Below, in pieces: positions 1 through 6,095 of a DNA stretch of 6,571 nt. The stretch's first letter is position 1. Each line of letters begins with the position of its first letter. The position numbers were made by a program, and so were the translations under genes. Source of the stretch: Candidatus Agrococcus pullicola (GTDB taxonomy: Bacteria; Actinomycetota; Actinomycetes; Actinomycetales; Microbacteriaceae); assembly GCA_019115685.1 (NCBI GenBank), contig DXDC01000440.1, forward strand, positions 1-6,571. Reading direction: 5' to 3'. The notes under the pieces are model-generated. The model did no database searches. It was not told where the DNA came from and saw nothing but the letters and a program-made list of their open reading frames with translations.

Positions 1-623
1 TGCCGCCCCGCGTGCACGAAGCCGCGAACCGTGCCGGGATGAGCATCCACGAGTACCTGACGGAGCTCGCGTGGCAGCGCCCCGTCGGCGCGCACGGACT
101 GATAGCGCTCGACTGGCACGGCGGTAACCGATCCGTGCTCGTCGACACGCGGTTGTCCGGCCTCGTCGTCGGTGCGACGCTCGCGACCAAACCCGAGGAC
201 GTGTACCGAGCGCTCGTCGAAGCGACCGCGTTCGGTGCACGAGTCATCGTTGAGGCGTTCAACGACGCCGGCGTCAAGGTCGAGCGATTCTTCGCCGCCG
301 GCGGGCTGCTGCGGAACCCGCAGCTGATGCAGACGTACGCCGATGTGCTGCGGATGCCGATCACGGTCGCCGAGAGCGAGCAGGCACCTGCCCTCGGATC
401 GGCGATCCACGCGGCGGTCGCAGCGGGTGCGTATCCTGACATCGTCGCCGCATCCGCAGCGATGGGCAGTGCTCGGGTCGACGCCTACGTGCCGGACGCG
501 TCGAACGCCGATGTCTACGACGAAATGTTCGGCGACTACATGCTGCTGCACGATCGGTTCGGCAGGGGAGAGGATCTTCTGATGCACAGGCTGAAGGCTC
601 GTCGCGATAGGGCACTGCTGTGA
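1..623 (+). CDS. araB: L-ribulokinase, C-terminal part (5' end outside window)
   Basis: FGGY-family sugar kinase that phosphorylates L-ribulose at O5 with ATP, in the cytoplasm, as the second step of L-arabinose use. The reading frame is open from base 3, giving 206 visible residues of a protein usually near 550, so only the C-terminal actin-like domain is present. A GTG at 12 lies inside the conserved domain and is not the start. Seen in the sequence: GLIALDWHGGNRSVLVD at residues 32-48, LATKPEDVYRALVEATAFGAR at 60-80 (in two conserved pieces), the nucleotide-site AAGG at 98-101, and PALGSAIHAAVAAG at 129-142. These blocks resemble known bacterial AraB proteins (from memory of the E. coli and Bacillus sequences) more than xylulokinase or glycerol kinase. 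The stop overlaps the next start as GTGA, so the two genes are translationally coupled. Substrate specificity cannot be fixed without the N-terminal domain. Confidence 0.9.
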   Translation, partial: PPRVHEAANRAGMSIHEYLTELAWQRPVGAHGLIALDWHGGNRSVLVDTRLSGLVVGATLATKPEDVYRALVEATAFGARVIVEAFNDAGVKVERFFAAGGLLRNPQLMQTYADVLRMPITVAESEQAPALGSAIHAAVAAGAYPDIVAASAAMGSARVDAYVPDASNADVYDEMFGDYMLLHDRFGRGEDLLMHRLKARRDRALL

Positions 624-1312
624 CCGGTGAGTTGCAGCGCGTGCGCGAGGATGTCGCCGACCTGCACGCCGAGCTCGTGCGCTGGGGGCTCGTGATGTGG
701 ACGGCCGGCAATGTCTCGGCACGGGTACCGGGGGAGGATCTCTTCGTGATCAAGCCCAGCGGGGTCGCCTACAGCGACATCACTGCCGAATCGATGATCG
801 TGTGCGACCTCGACGGGCGGGCCGTACCCGGCTTGTCGCGCGATGACCTGCGGCCCTCGAGCGACACGGCAGCGCACGCCTACGTGTACCGGCACATGCC
901 GGAGGTAGGTGGTGTCGTGCACACGCACTCGCCCTACGCGACGAGCTGGGCAGCGCGGGGGGAGGAGATTCCGTGCTGCCTGACCATGATGGCCGACGAA
1001 TTCGGCGGCCCCGTACCGGTGGGGCCGTTCGCCGTGATCGGGGACGACTCGATCGGTCGCGGCATCGTCGAGACGCTACGCGGCCATCGTTCGCGGGCCG
1101 TACTGATGCAGAACCACGGCCCGTTCACGATCGGTGTGACCGCGAAGGACGCTGTGAAAGCCGCAGTGATGGTCGAGGACGTCGCACGCACCGTGCACCT
1201 CGCAAGAGCGGGAGGCGACATTCTGCCGATCGAACAAGACCGTATTGATTCGCTCTTCGAGCGCTACCAGAACGTGTACGGGCAGGCGGAGGATGCGAGG
1301 CGACAGTCATGA
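620..1312 (+). CDS. araD: L-ribulose-5-phosphate 4-epimerase (class II aldolase family)
   Basis: Cytoplasmic zinc enzyme that interconverts L-ribulose 5-phosphate and D-xylulose 5-phosphate by retro-aldol cleavage and re-addition, joining arabinose catabolism to the pentose phosphate pathway. The protein has 230 residues, the normal length for AraD. Visible motifs: phosphate-binding GNVSAR (30-35) and KPSGV (45-49); PSSDT at 79-83 with Asp82, where AraD has Asp and aldolases have Glu; metal ligands His101 and His103 in VHTHS and His166 in QNHGPF; Asp126 in MADEFG, matching the catalytic Asp120 of E. coli AraD; and Tyr220 in VYGQ, matching its catalytic Tyr229. With all these retained, epimerase activity is well supported. 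The GTG start at 620 overlaps the kinase stop, with AGGG at 609-612 as a modest ribosome site 7 bases upstream. It sits between a ribulokinase and a second family member. Confidence 0.9.
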   Translation: MTGELQRVREDVADLHAELVRWGLVMWTAGNVSARVPGEDLFVIKPSGVAYSDITAESMIVCDLDGRAVPGLSRDDLRPSSDTAAHAYVYRHMPEVGGVVHTHSPYATSWAARGEEIPCCLTMMADEFGGPVPVGPFAVIGDDSIGRGIVETLRGHRSRAVLMQNHGPFTIGVTAKDAVKAAVMVEDVARTVHLARAGGDILPIEQDRIDSLFERYQNVYGQAEDARRQS

Positions 1313-2061
1313 CCGATATCGACGCACTGCTTGAGCTGGCGCACGCGGCCGGTGAACCCCGGCGCGGGCTTGCGATTCTCGGTGAGGGCAACGTCAGCGC
1401 TCGCACAGGAGAGGCGCGGATGCTCGTCAAAGCATCGGGGTCGAATCTCGGGGCATCCACCCCGGCCGATATCGTCGAGTGCGAGCTCGCACCCATCCTC
1501 GCCCTGCTCGACGACGATGGGGCCGACGACGAAGCTGTCGGTCGTGTGCTGCTGAAGTCGCGCGTCGACCAGGCCGCGAAGCGACCCAGCGTCGAGGCTA
1601 TGCTGCACGCGGTCGTGATCGACGCCGGTGCCGGCGCCGCCTGTCATACGCATCCCGAATCCGCGAACGGCATCCTGTGCTCCTCGAAAGCCGACTATCT
1701 CGTGCGCGGGGCGCTGTTTCCCGACCAGATCGTGGTGCTCGGGCAGCGAGGGTTGCTGATTCCGTACGTGGATCCGGGGCTTGAGCTGGCACGTACCGTG
1801 CGTCGGGAGCTTGCCGAGTTTACGCGACTGCATGGGCAGCTGCCCAAGATCGTGTACATGCAGAATCACGGCATCTTCGCGATCGGCGAGGACCCGGCGG
1901 AGTGTCTGCGAATCACGGAGATGGCCGACAAATTCGCCAAGATACTGACCGCGGCGCTCGCGGTCGGTGAGCCCAGGTTCCTGCCGGAGTCGGTGCTGGA
2001 CAGAATTGAGAATCGCGACGACGAGCACTATCGCCGTCGCATGCTGAAGGAAGGAAGGTGA
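1309..2061 (+). CDS. Class II aldolase/adducin family protein, probable sugar-phosphate aldolase
   Basis: A 250-residue member of the same fold as AraD but clearly divergent from it. Visible motifs: GEGNVSAR at 25-32 and VKASGSNLGA at 40-49 (phosphate binding), PSVEAMLHA at 93-101, metal ligands His113 and His115 in CHTHPESANG, FPDQIVVLG at 137-145, and third metal ligand His187 in YMQNHGIFAIG. Glu96 falls where fuculose-1-phosphate aldolase has its catalytic Glu73 and AraD has Asp, and the MADEF-type Asp of AraD is missing. The pattern resembles the aldolase half of rhamnulose-phosphate aldolase/dehydrogenase fusion proteins, but there is no dehydrogenase domain. I infer a zinc aldolase that cleaves a ketose phosphate made in this operon; the substrate is unknown, and a decarboxylase or epimerase role is possible. 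The ATG overlaps the araD stop as ATGA and is preceded by GAGG at 1297-1300 with 8-base spacing. Confidence 0.75.
   Translation: MTDIDALLELAHAAGEPRRGLAILGEGNVSARTGEARMLVKASGSNLGASTPADIVECELAPILALLDDDGADDEAVGRVLLKSRVDQAAKRPSVEAMLHAVVIDAGAGAACHTHPESANGILCSSKADYLVRGALFPDQIVVLGQRGLLIPYVDPGLELARTVRRELAEFTRLHGQLPKIVYMQNHGIFAIGEDPAECLRITEMADKFAKILTAALAVGEPRFLPESVLDRIENRDDEHYRRRMLKEGR
2051..2058 (+). promoter_or_regulatory. Ribosome binding site that decides the 3-epimerase start
   Basis: A strong purine run, AAGGAAGG, lies 8 bases before the ATG at 2067 (it is part of AAGGAAGGAAGG at 2047-2058). A competing in-frame GTG at 2058 overlaps this Shine-Dalgarno itself and so cannot use it. The ATG also gives the N-terminus MRIGCHGFVF, which is the expected first strand of the barrel. 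Confidence 0.75.
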
Positions 2062-2066
2062 CCGCT

Positions 2067-2936
2067 ATGCGTATCGGTTGTCATGGTTTCGTGTTCTCTG
2101 GATCGTTCGACGAGGCGGGCATCCGCAACGCGATCGAGGGCACGCAGCGAGGGGGCTTCGACTTCATCGAGATGCCGCTCATGGATCCGTTCTCGTTCGA
2201 CGAGCACGTCGCAGCGCGAGTGCTCGAGGAGACCGGCATCGAGATGACGGCATCGCTGGGGCTCACCGCCGCCACCGACCTCTCGAGCGAGGACCCGGCT
2301 ACCGTGCAGCGGGGCGAAGACCTGCTGCGGCGCGCAATCGACATCGTCGGGCACGTCGGCGGTACGGACCTGTGCGGCGTGATCTATTCGGCGTTGCAGA
2401 AGTACGACAGGATCGCTTCCGACGCGAGTCGTGAGAACTCCGCCGCCGCGCTGCGCAGGCTGGGCGACTACGCTGCCGAGCGCAACGTGATCCTGTCGCT
2501 CGAGATCGTGAACCGCTACGAGACCAACATCATGAACACCGCCCGCGAGGGCCTGCGATTCCTCGAACTCGTCGGTCACGACAACGTGCACCTGCACCTC
2601 GACACGTACCATATGAACATCGAGGAGTCGGGGATGTACGAGCCGGTTGCCGACCTGGGCGACAAGCTGCGCTACGTGCACATCGGCGAGAGCCACAGGG
2701 GCTATCTCGGGTCGGGTTCTGTCGACTTCGGGTCGCTGTTCCGCGCGCTGGTATCGACGGGCTTCGACGGGCCGGTCGTGTTCGAGTCCTTTTCCAGCAC
2801 CGTGGTCGATGAGTCGCTCACGCGATCGCTCGGCATCTGGCGGAATCTGTGGGAGGACTCGGATGACCTGGCCGCGCACGCGAACCGTTTCGTGCGCGAC
2901 GGCCTCCGCTCGGCCGAAACCATCCGCATGCACTGA
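2067..2936 (+). CDS. Ketose 3-epimerase (D-tagatose/D-allulose/L-ribulose 3-epimerase type), xylose-isomerase-like TIM barrel
   Basis: Cytoplasmic metal-dependent enzyme that inverts C3 of free ketoses, such as L-ribulose/L-xylulose, D-fructose/D-allulose or D-tagatose/D-sorbose. The 289 residues equal the usual family length. The metal and substrate residues of Pseudomonas cichorii D-tagatose 3-epimerase are all found six positions earlier: Glu146 (in LEIVNRYETNIMN), Asp179 and His182 (in LDTYHMNIEE), His205 (in YVHIGESHRG), Arg211, and Glu240 (in VVFESFSS). The two catalytic glutamates are therefore Glu146 and Glu240. The gene starts 5 bases after the aldolase stop and is the last of the operon. 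In context it probably supplies or drains the ketose used by the ribulokinase, with L-ribulose to L-xylulose the natural guess. These enzymes are promiscuous, so the physiological sugar is inference. Confidence 0.85.
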   Translation: MRIGCHGFVFSGSFDEAGIRNAIEGTQRGGFDFIEMPLMDPFSFDEHVAARVLEETGIEMTASLGLTAATDLSSEDPATVQRGEDLLRRAIDIVGHVGGTDLCGVIYSALQKYDRIASDASRENSAAALRRLGDYAAERNVILSLEIVNRYETNIMNTAREGLRFLELVGHDNVHLHLDTYHMNIEESGMYEPVADLGDKLRYVHIGESHRGYLGSGSVDFGSLFRALVSTGFDGPVVFESFSSTVVDESLTRSLGIWRNLWEDSDDLAAHANRFVRDGLRSAETIRMH

Positions 2937-2987
2937 GCCGGGTCTGCGCCGTGCCTGAGCGTTTTGAGCCCGGGCATGTACGAGAAA

Positions 2988-3045
2988 CTGACGAATCGGC
3001 GGATCGCCACGAAAGACTGACCGATTCGTCAGCTTTTCGTGTTTT
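2988..3045 (+). terminator. Rho-independent terminator between convergent operons
   Basis: CTGACGAATCGG at 2988-2999 is the perfect reverse complement of CCGATTCGTCAG at 3021-3032. This gives a 12-bp stem with a 21-base loop, inside which GGCG/CGCC (2998-3001 and 3005-3008) can form a competing mini-hairpin. The right arm is followed by CTTTTCGTGTTTTT, a good T-tract for + strand transcripts leaving the epimerase gene. On the - strand the stem is followed only by TTTCTCGT, so termination of the transporter transcript here would be weaker. The long loop is unusual, and an operator function cannot be excluded, but the position is typical of a terminator. Confidence 0.75.
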
Positions 3046-3078
3046 TGCCGCTTTTCGAGCGCTGCAATCGATGCGTGG

Positions 3079-4779
3079 TCACTCTCGCGCCCGCCGCACG
3101 TGACTGCGCGCGTGCTCGATCGCCGCATCCAGGTCGGTGAAGAGGTGCTTGTGGTGCCGCAGCGCGCGCAGGACGCCGACGCTTCGCATCAGCCCCTCGT
3201 GCCTGGGCTGGATGCCCTTGATCAACACCGTGATGCCGCGGCGCTCCAGAGCGCGGACGATCTCCGAGAGGATGTGCGCACCCGTCGCATCCAGCAGTTC
3301 GAGCTTCGACATGCGGAGTATCACCACGACGGGCTCGGTCGTGTCATCGACCACCATGTCGTGAATGCGATCGGCAGAAGCGAAGATGATGGGTCCGTCC
3401 ATCCGGATGACCGTGATGGCCCCGTCGCCCTCGACGTATGGGCCCGGAACGGTTTCGAGTTCCGCGCGGGCCTGCTTCGCAAGATTCCGTACCGTGAAGA
3501 ACCCCGCCACGAGAACGCCGATGCCGACCGCGATGATCAGATCGAACGAGACCGTCACGATGGCGGTGAGCACGAACGTGAGCGCATCCGCTTTCGTTGA
3601 CCGCATGACCGACATAACCGTCGCGCGACTGACCATGCGCCAGGCTGTCAGCAGCAGCACACCGCCTAGCGCGGCGAGCGGGACGAGTTCGATCGGCTTC
3701 GAGATCAGCAGCACGACGAGCAACAGCACCACTGCGTGGACGATCGCCGATACACGTGACCGGCCGCCCGAGCGGACGTTCACGGCGGTGCGTGCGATGG
3801 CTCCGGTTGCGGGCATCCCGCCGAAGAGCCCCGAGCCGATGGAGGCGAGGCCCTGCCCGACGAGTTCTCGATCGGGGTGGTAGCGGCCGGTGTCGGCGAG
3901 CGTTGCGGCCACTCTTGCCGACAGCAGCGATTCAACCGCGGCAAGGGCTGCCACCGCAGCAGCGGGCCCGATGAGTGGGGCGAGGCCCCCGGGGGAGATA
4001 TCCGGGACACTCGGAGCAGGCAGCGAGTCGGGGATCGCGCCGATGACGGCCAGTGGATTCGGAATGAGTACCGCGAGCACCGTCGCGATGGCGATGCCGA
4101 TGAGCGAGCCGGGGATTATCGGGTTGATGCGTTCGACGAGCACCATGCACGCTATGACGATCGCCGCTGCGGCGGCGGCCCAGAGCAGATAGACCGGGTC
4201 GGACCGCATGACGGACTCGACCGCGGCTACGATCGCGTTCGACGAGTGAGGGGCATCCCCGACGCCGCCCGACTGAGCGAGCAGGGGAATCTGCTGCAGC
4301 CCGATGATCACGGCTATGCCGAGCGTGAACCCCTCGATGACGGGCCACGGGATGACACTGACCGCTCTGCCCAGCCCGATAGCGCCGCCGACCAGCACCA
4401 TGAGCCCGGCGAGGATCGCGATCGTCGCTACGGCGCCGGAACCGTGTGAGGCGACGATCGGCAGCAGGATGACGGCCATTGCGCCGGTCGGCCCGGAAAC
4501 TTGTACATTCGAGCCGCCGAACACCGCCGCGACGAATCCGGCGACGATCGCGGTGACGAGCCCTTCGGCGGGGGTGAGGCCGGAGCTGACGCCGAACCCG
4601 AGTGCGAGTGGCAGCGCGACGACGCCGACGGTCACGCCCGCGACGAGGTCGCCCCTCCAAGTGCGCCTGAAGTTTCGGTAGTCGCTGACCGACGGCAGCA
4701 GCTTCCCGATACGTCGGCGCAGCTTGGCCCAGCCGCCCTCGTGAACTGCTTTGCCCGAGCCTGGAGTGTTCTGCGTCAC
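3079..4779 (-). CDS. SulP/SLC26-family inorganic anion transporter with STAS domain
   Basis: Inner-membrane anion transporter of 566 residues, a normal SulP length. Residues 1-43 are a basic cytoplasmic N-terminus. About ten to fourteen hydrophobic segments lie between 44 and 431, and a cytoplasmic STAS domain spans about 450-560. Family hallmarks: GSNVQVSGPTGAM at 89-101 (the anion-site half-helix region), DRELVGQG at 303-310, and FGGMPATGAIARTA at 319-332. In the STAS part, LELLDATGAHIL at 493-504 carries the Asp-Ala-Thr-Gly loop seen in anti-sigma antagonist-like folds. Members move sulfate, bicarbonate or other anions, and the sequence alone does not decide which. No carbonic anhydrase or sulfate-assimilation gene is adjacent. 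The GTG start overlaps the stop of the ArsR-type gene (GTGA) and no good separate Shine-Dalgarno precedes it, so translation is probably coupled to the repressor and the two are co-expressed. Confidence 0.92.
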   Translation of the reverse strand: MTQNTPGSGKAVHEGGWAKLRRRIGKLLPSVSDYRNFRRTWRGDLVAGVTVGVVALPLALGFGVSSGLTPAEGLVTAIVAGFVAAVFGGSNVQVSGPTGAMAVILLPIVASHGSGAVATIAILAGLMVLVGGAIGLGRAVSVIPWPVIEGFTLGIAVIIGLQQIPLLAQSGGVGDAPHSSNAIVAAVESVMRSDPVYLLWAAAAAAIVIACMVLVERINPIIPGSLIGIAIATVLAVLIPNPLAVIGAIPDSLPAPSVPDISPGGLAPLIGPAAAVAALAAVESLLSARVAATLADTGRYHPDRELVGQGLASIGSGLFGGMPATGAIARTAVNVRSGGRSRVSAIVHAVVLLLVVLLISKPIELVPLAALGGVLLLTAWRMVSRATVMSVMRSTKADALTFVLTAIVTVSFDLIIAVGIGVLVAGFFTVRNLAKQARAELETVPGPYVEGDGAITVIRMDGPIIFASADRIHDMVVDDTTEPVVVILRMSKLELLDATGAHILSEIVRALERRGITVLIKGIQPRHEGLMRSVGVLRALRHHKHLFTDLDAAIEHARSHVRRARE

Positions 4780-5144
4780 TGCGAGGCTCTGGAGATCTCG
4801 GGAAGATCTCTGGCGCCCGCGAGCATCACACCGCTGGAGGCGAGCGTCTCGATCAGCAATCGTCTGGCGACCGCGAGCATCTCGGCGACATCGGGATGAG
4901 CGAGGTGGTAAAACACGTGGCTGCCCCTGCGCTCGGAGGCGACGAGCTTGTGCCTGCGCAGCACGGCAAGGTGCTGAGAGAGATGCGAGGCTTCGAGCCC
5001 GGTCTCCTCGATGAGCCGCGAAACGGTGAGCTCTTCCGACTCCGCGAGCAGTTCGAGCACGCGTATGCGCGCGGGATGCGACAGCCCCTTGAACAGATTC
5101 GCCTTGACCTCGTAGAGCGGCCAGCGTTTATGACTTGGCAGCAT
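4776..5144 (-). CDS. ArsR/SmtB-type winged-helix transcriptional repressor
   Basis: A 122-residue winged-helix DNA-binding protein, probably a dimeric repressor of its own operon. LFKGLSHPARIRVLELLAE at 17-35 is the classic ArsR first helices. LTVSRLIEETGLEASHLSQH at 39-58 forms the helix-turn-helix, with the recognition helix near 50-62, and the wing is ASERRGSHVFYHLAHPDV at 69-86. The protein has no cysteine at all, so the ELCVC-type arsenic/cadmium site is absent, and the alpha-5 Asp/His zinc pattern is not evident. The effector is therefore unknown and may be non-metal. It is the first gene of a two-gene unit with the SulP transporter, overlapping it by four bases. The ATG at 5144 lies at the edge of a perfect palindrome and has no Shine-Dalgarno, which suggests a leaderless or nearly leaderless message. 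Confidence 0.9.
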   Translation of the reverse strand: MLPSHKRWPLYEVKANLFKGLSHPARIRVLELLAESEELTVSRLIEETGLEASHLSQHLAVLRRHKLVASERRGSHVFYHLAHPDVAEMLAVARRLLIETLASSGVMLAGARDLPEISRASQ

Positions 5145-5158
5145 GATGAATTCATCAT
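5143..5158. promoter_or_regulatory. Perfect 16-bp palindrome, candidate ArsR operator
   Basis: ATGATGAATTCATCAT is fully self-complementary. Its TGAA/TTCA core is like many ArsR-family operators (known of the family). It spans the start codon of the arsR-type gene and most of its predicted -10 box, so a bound dimer would block both promoter and start. It also lies 57 bases upstream of the divergent gene at 5216. Autorepression is inferred from position and symmetry. Confidence 0.65.
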
Positions 5159-5159
5159 A
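5154..5159 (-). promoter_or_regulatory. Predicted -10 box of the arsR-sulP unit
   Basis: Read on the - strand, TATGAT (5159 to 5154) matches five of six bases of TATAAT. Nine bases separate it from the ATG, so the message would begin about 2-3 bases before, or at, the start codon. I see no convincing -35 at 16-18 bases upstream, as is common in high-GC Actinobacteria. The box lies almost wholly inside the palindrome. Confidence 0.5.
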
Positions 5160-5203
5160 TCAGGTCGATGTGGCGGGATGCGGGCGCAGCCCGGTCGACT
5201 CGC

Positions 5204-5209
5204 TACGCT
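5204..5209 (+). promoter_or_regulatory. Predicted -10 box for a leaderless message of the LysR-domain gene
   Basis: TACGCT fits the TANNNT pattern of actinobacterial -10 elements. Exactly six bases separate it from the ATG at 5216, placing transcription start on the A of the ATG. No Shine-Dalgarno and no clear -35 are visible. This spacing is the main reason to choose 5216 over the in-frame ATG at 5168. Confidence 0.4.
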
Positions 5210-5215
5210 TTTCGC

Positions 5216-5899
5216 ATGGCAGCACTGCGCATCCGCTACGTCGAGGGCGTGAACCCATCCCGCTGGTTCACGGTCTGGGACGAACGCCACCCTGACTCAC
5301 CTCTCGACCAGCGGCGGGTGCCTGAGTCAGAGCAATTCGACGACGTGATCGCGGGCGATGCCGATCTCGCGATCGTACGCGGCGAAGCGACGGATGCTCG
5401 GCTCCATCGGGTGCGCCTGTTCGAGGAGCGTGCGGTCGCCGTCGCGATGCGCGACCATCCCATCGAAGCGTTCGACGAGATCAACCTCTCCGACCTCGAC
5501 GGCGAGCACCTGATCGATATCGACGCGCTCTCAGCAGAAGATGCCGCCGCGGTTGCGGCAACGGGGGCGGGGATCGCCATACTGCCGATGTCGGTCGCCA
5601 GGCTGTACGGTCGCAAAGACGCTATCGCCCGCCCTGTCGTGGATGTACCCGGTTACGAAGTCGCGCTCGTATGGTTGCGTGACCGTGATGACGATGGCAT
5701 CCAGGACTTCGTGGGCATCACGAGAGGCAGGCGCGCCGCGTCATCACGCGGCAGCGACAGCGCCGATGCCGAACCGGTCGGCGATCGATCCCGGGAGAAG
5801 CGCAAACAGCCACTGCAACGCCAACAACAGCGGCCGGCGGGGCAGTCTCGGCCGCGCGGACCTGGGCGGAAACCCTCCCGTCCCAGGCGCCGTCGGTAG
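5216..5899 (+). CDS. Standalone LysR-type substrate-binding domain protein with basic C-terminal tail
   Basis: A 227-residue protein that looks like the effector-binding domain of LysR regulators but lacks the N-terminal helix-turn-helix. LRIRYVEGVNPSRWFTVW at 4-21 is the first strand and helix of the periplasmic-binding-like fold. FDDVIAGDADLAIVRGEA at 41-58 is the typical LysR second-lobe entry. FEERAVAVAMRDHPI at 69-83 and AVAATGAGIAILPMSVAR at 112-129 are the characteristic late blocks. From about residue 170 the sequence turns into a low-complexity tail rich in Arg, Lys, Gln and Pro, ending in PSRPRRRR, which could bind nucleic acid. Similar proteins occur in Microbacteriaceae, often annotated as LysR-family; function is not known to me. 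It is divergent from the ArsR-type gene with 71 bases between start codons. The start at 5216 is preferred because of the -10 spacing; 5168 would add 16 residues that look non-conserved. Confidence 0.7.
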   Translation: MAALRIRYVEGVNPSRWFTVWDERHPDSPLDQRRVPESEQFDDVIAGDADLAIVRGEATDARLHRVRLFEERAVAVAMRDHPIEAFDEINLSDLDGEHLIDIDALSAEDAAAVAATGAGIAILPMSVARLYGRKDAIARPVVDVPGYEVALVWLRDRDDDGIQDFVGITRGRRAASSRGSDSADAEPVGDRSREKRKQPLQRQQQRPAGQSRPRGPGRKPSRPRRRR

Positions 5900-5960
5900 G
5901 CGCTCTGCCTGACATTTGCAAGCGTTGCCGTTGGACGTTCGCCGAAGCGGTAAACGCGTG

Positions 5961-5991
5961 CTGAGAACCCCGTGGGCTCAGTAGGTTGTTG
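5961..5991 (+). terminator. Weak hairpin, possible terminator after the LysR-domain gene
   Basis: CTGAG at 5961-5965 pairs with CTCAG at 5977-5981, and the stem continues inward as CCC/GGG after a two-base AA bulge. It is followed by TAGGTTGTTGG, only partly T-rich. The hairpin lies 60 bases after the stop at 5899. It is plausible as an intrinsic terminator but weaker than the one at 2988. Confidence 0.35.
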
Positions 5992-6051
5992 GCAAATTAC
6001 GCGGAACAGCACCCGAGACGATTCACGTCAGTTAGCCGGTGGAAGCCAGCA

Positions 6052-6057
6052 TATAAT
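6052..6057 (+). promoter_or_regulatory. Perfect TATAAT -10 box for the lipoprotein gene
   Basis: A consensus TATAAT, rare in such GC-rich sequence. The best -35 at 17-base spacing is CAGTTA at 6029-6034, which is poor. Transcription would start near 6064 and give a leader of about 128 bases before the GTG at 6192, unusually long here because the other two promoters in the window look leaderless. Confidence 0.6.
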
Positions 6058-6095
6058 GTGCTTGGTCGTGCCCCTCGCGCCACCGCTCAATCGCA

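Noticed and set aside
1264..2028. A 254-codon open frame on the - strand opposite the second class II aldolase
   Set aside because: The + strand protein has metal histidines and a proper ribosome site; the - frame shows no recognisable motif.
2058..2060. GTG as start of the 3-epimerase, overlapping the aldolase stop like the other junctions
   Set aside because: It coincides with the Shine-Dalgarno; the ATG at 2067 has ideal spacing and begins the first conserved strand.
2968..2975. GCCCGGGC palindrome after the 3-epimerase gene
   Set aside because: Eight bases of self-complementary GC are expected by chance at this GC content, and no T-tract follows.
2028..3128. A 366-codon open frame on the - strand across the 3-epimerase gene and the convergent gap
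   Set aside because: It is antisense to a gene with a complete set of catalytic residues, has the Arg/His/Val-rich composition of a GC-rich shadow frame, and crosses the terminator hairpin.
3877..4449. Long + strand frames opposite the SulP gene
   Set aside because: The - strand encodes the full SulP hallmarks; the + frames are Asp/Arg-rich artefacts of high third-position GC.
3932..4660. A 242-codon - strand frame inside the SulP gene in another register
   Set aside because: Extremely Arg-rich with no hydrophobic segments, a typical frame-shadow of a membrane protein gene.
5168..5215. Upstream in-frame ATG for the LysR-domain gene
   Set aside because: The added 16 residues do not look like family sequence and would include the likely -10 element at 5204-5209.
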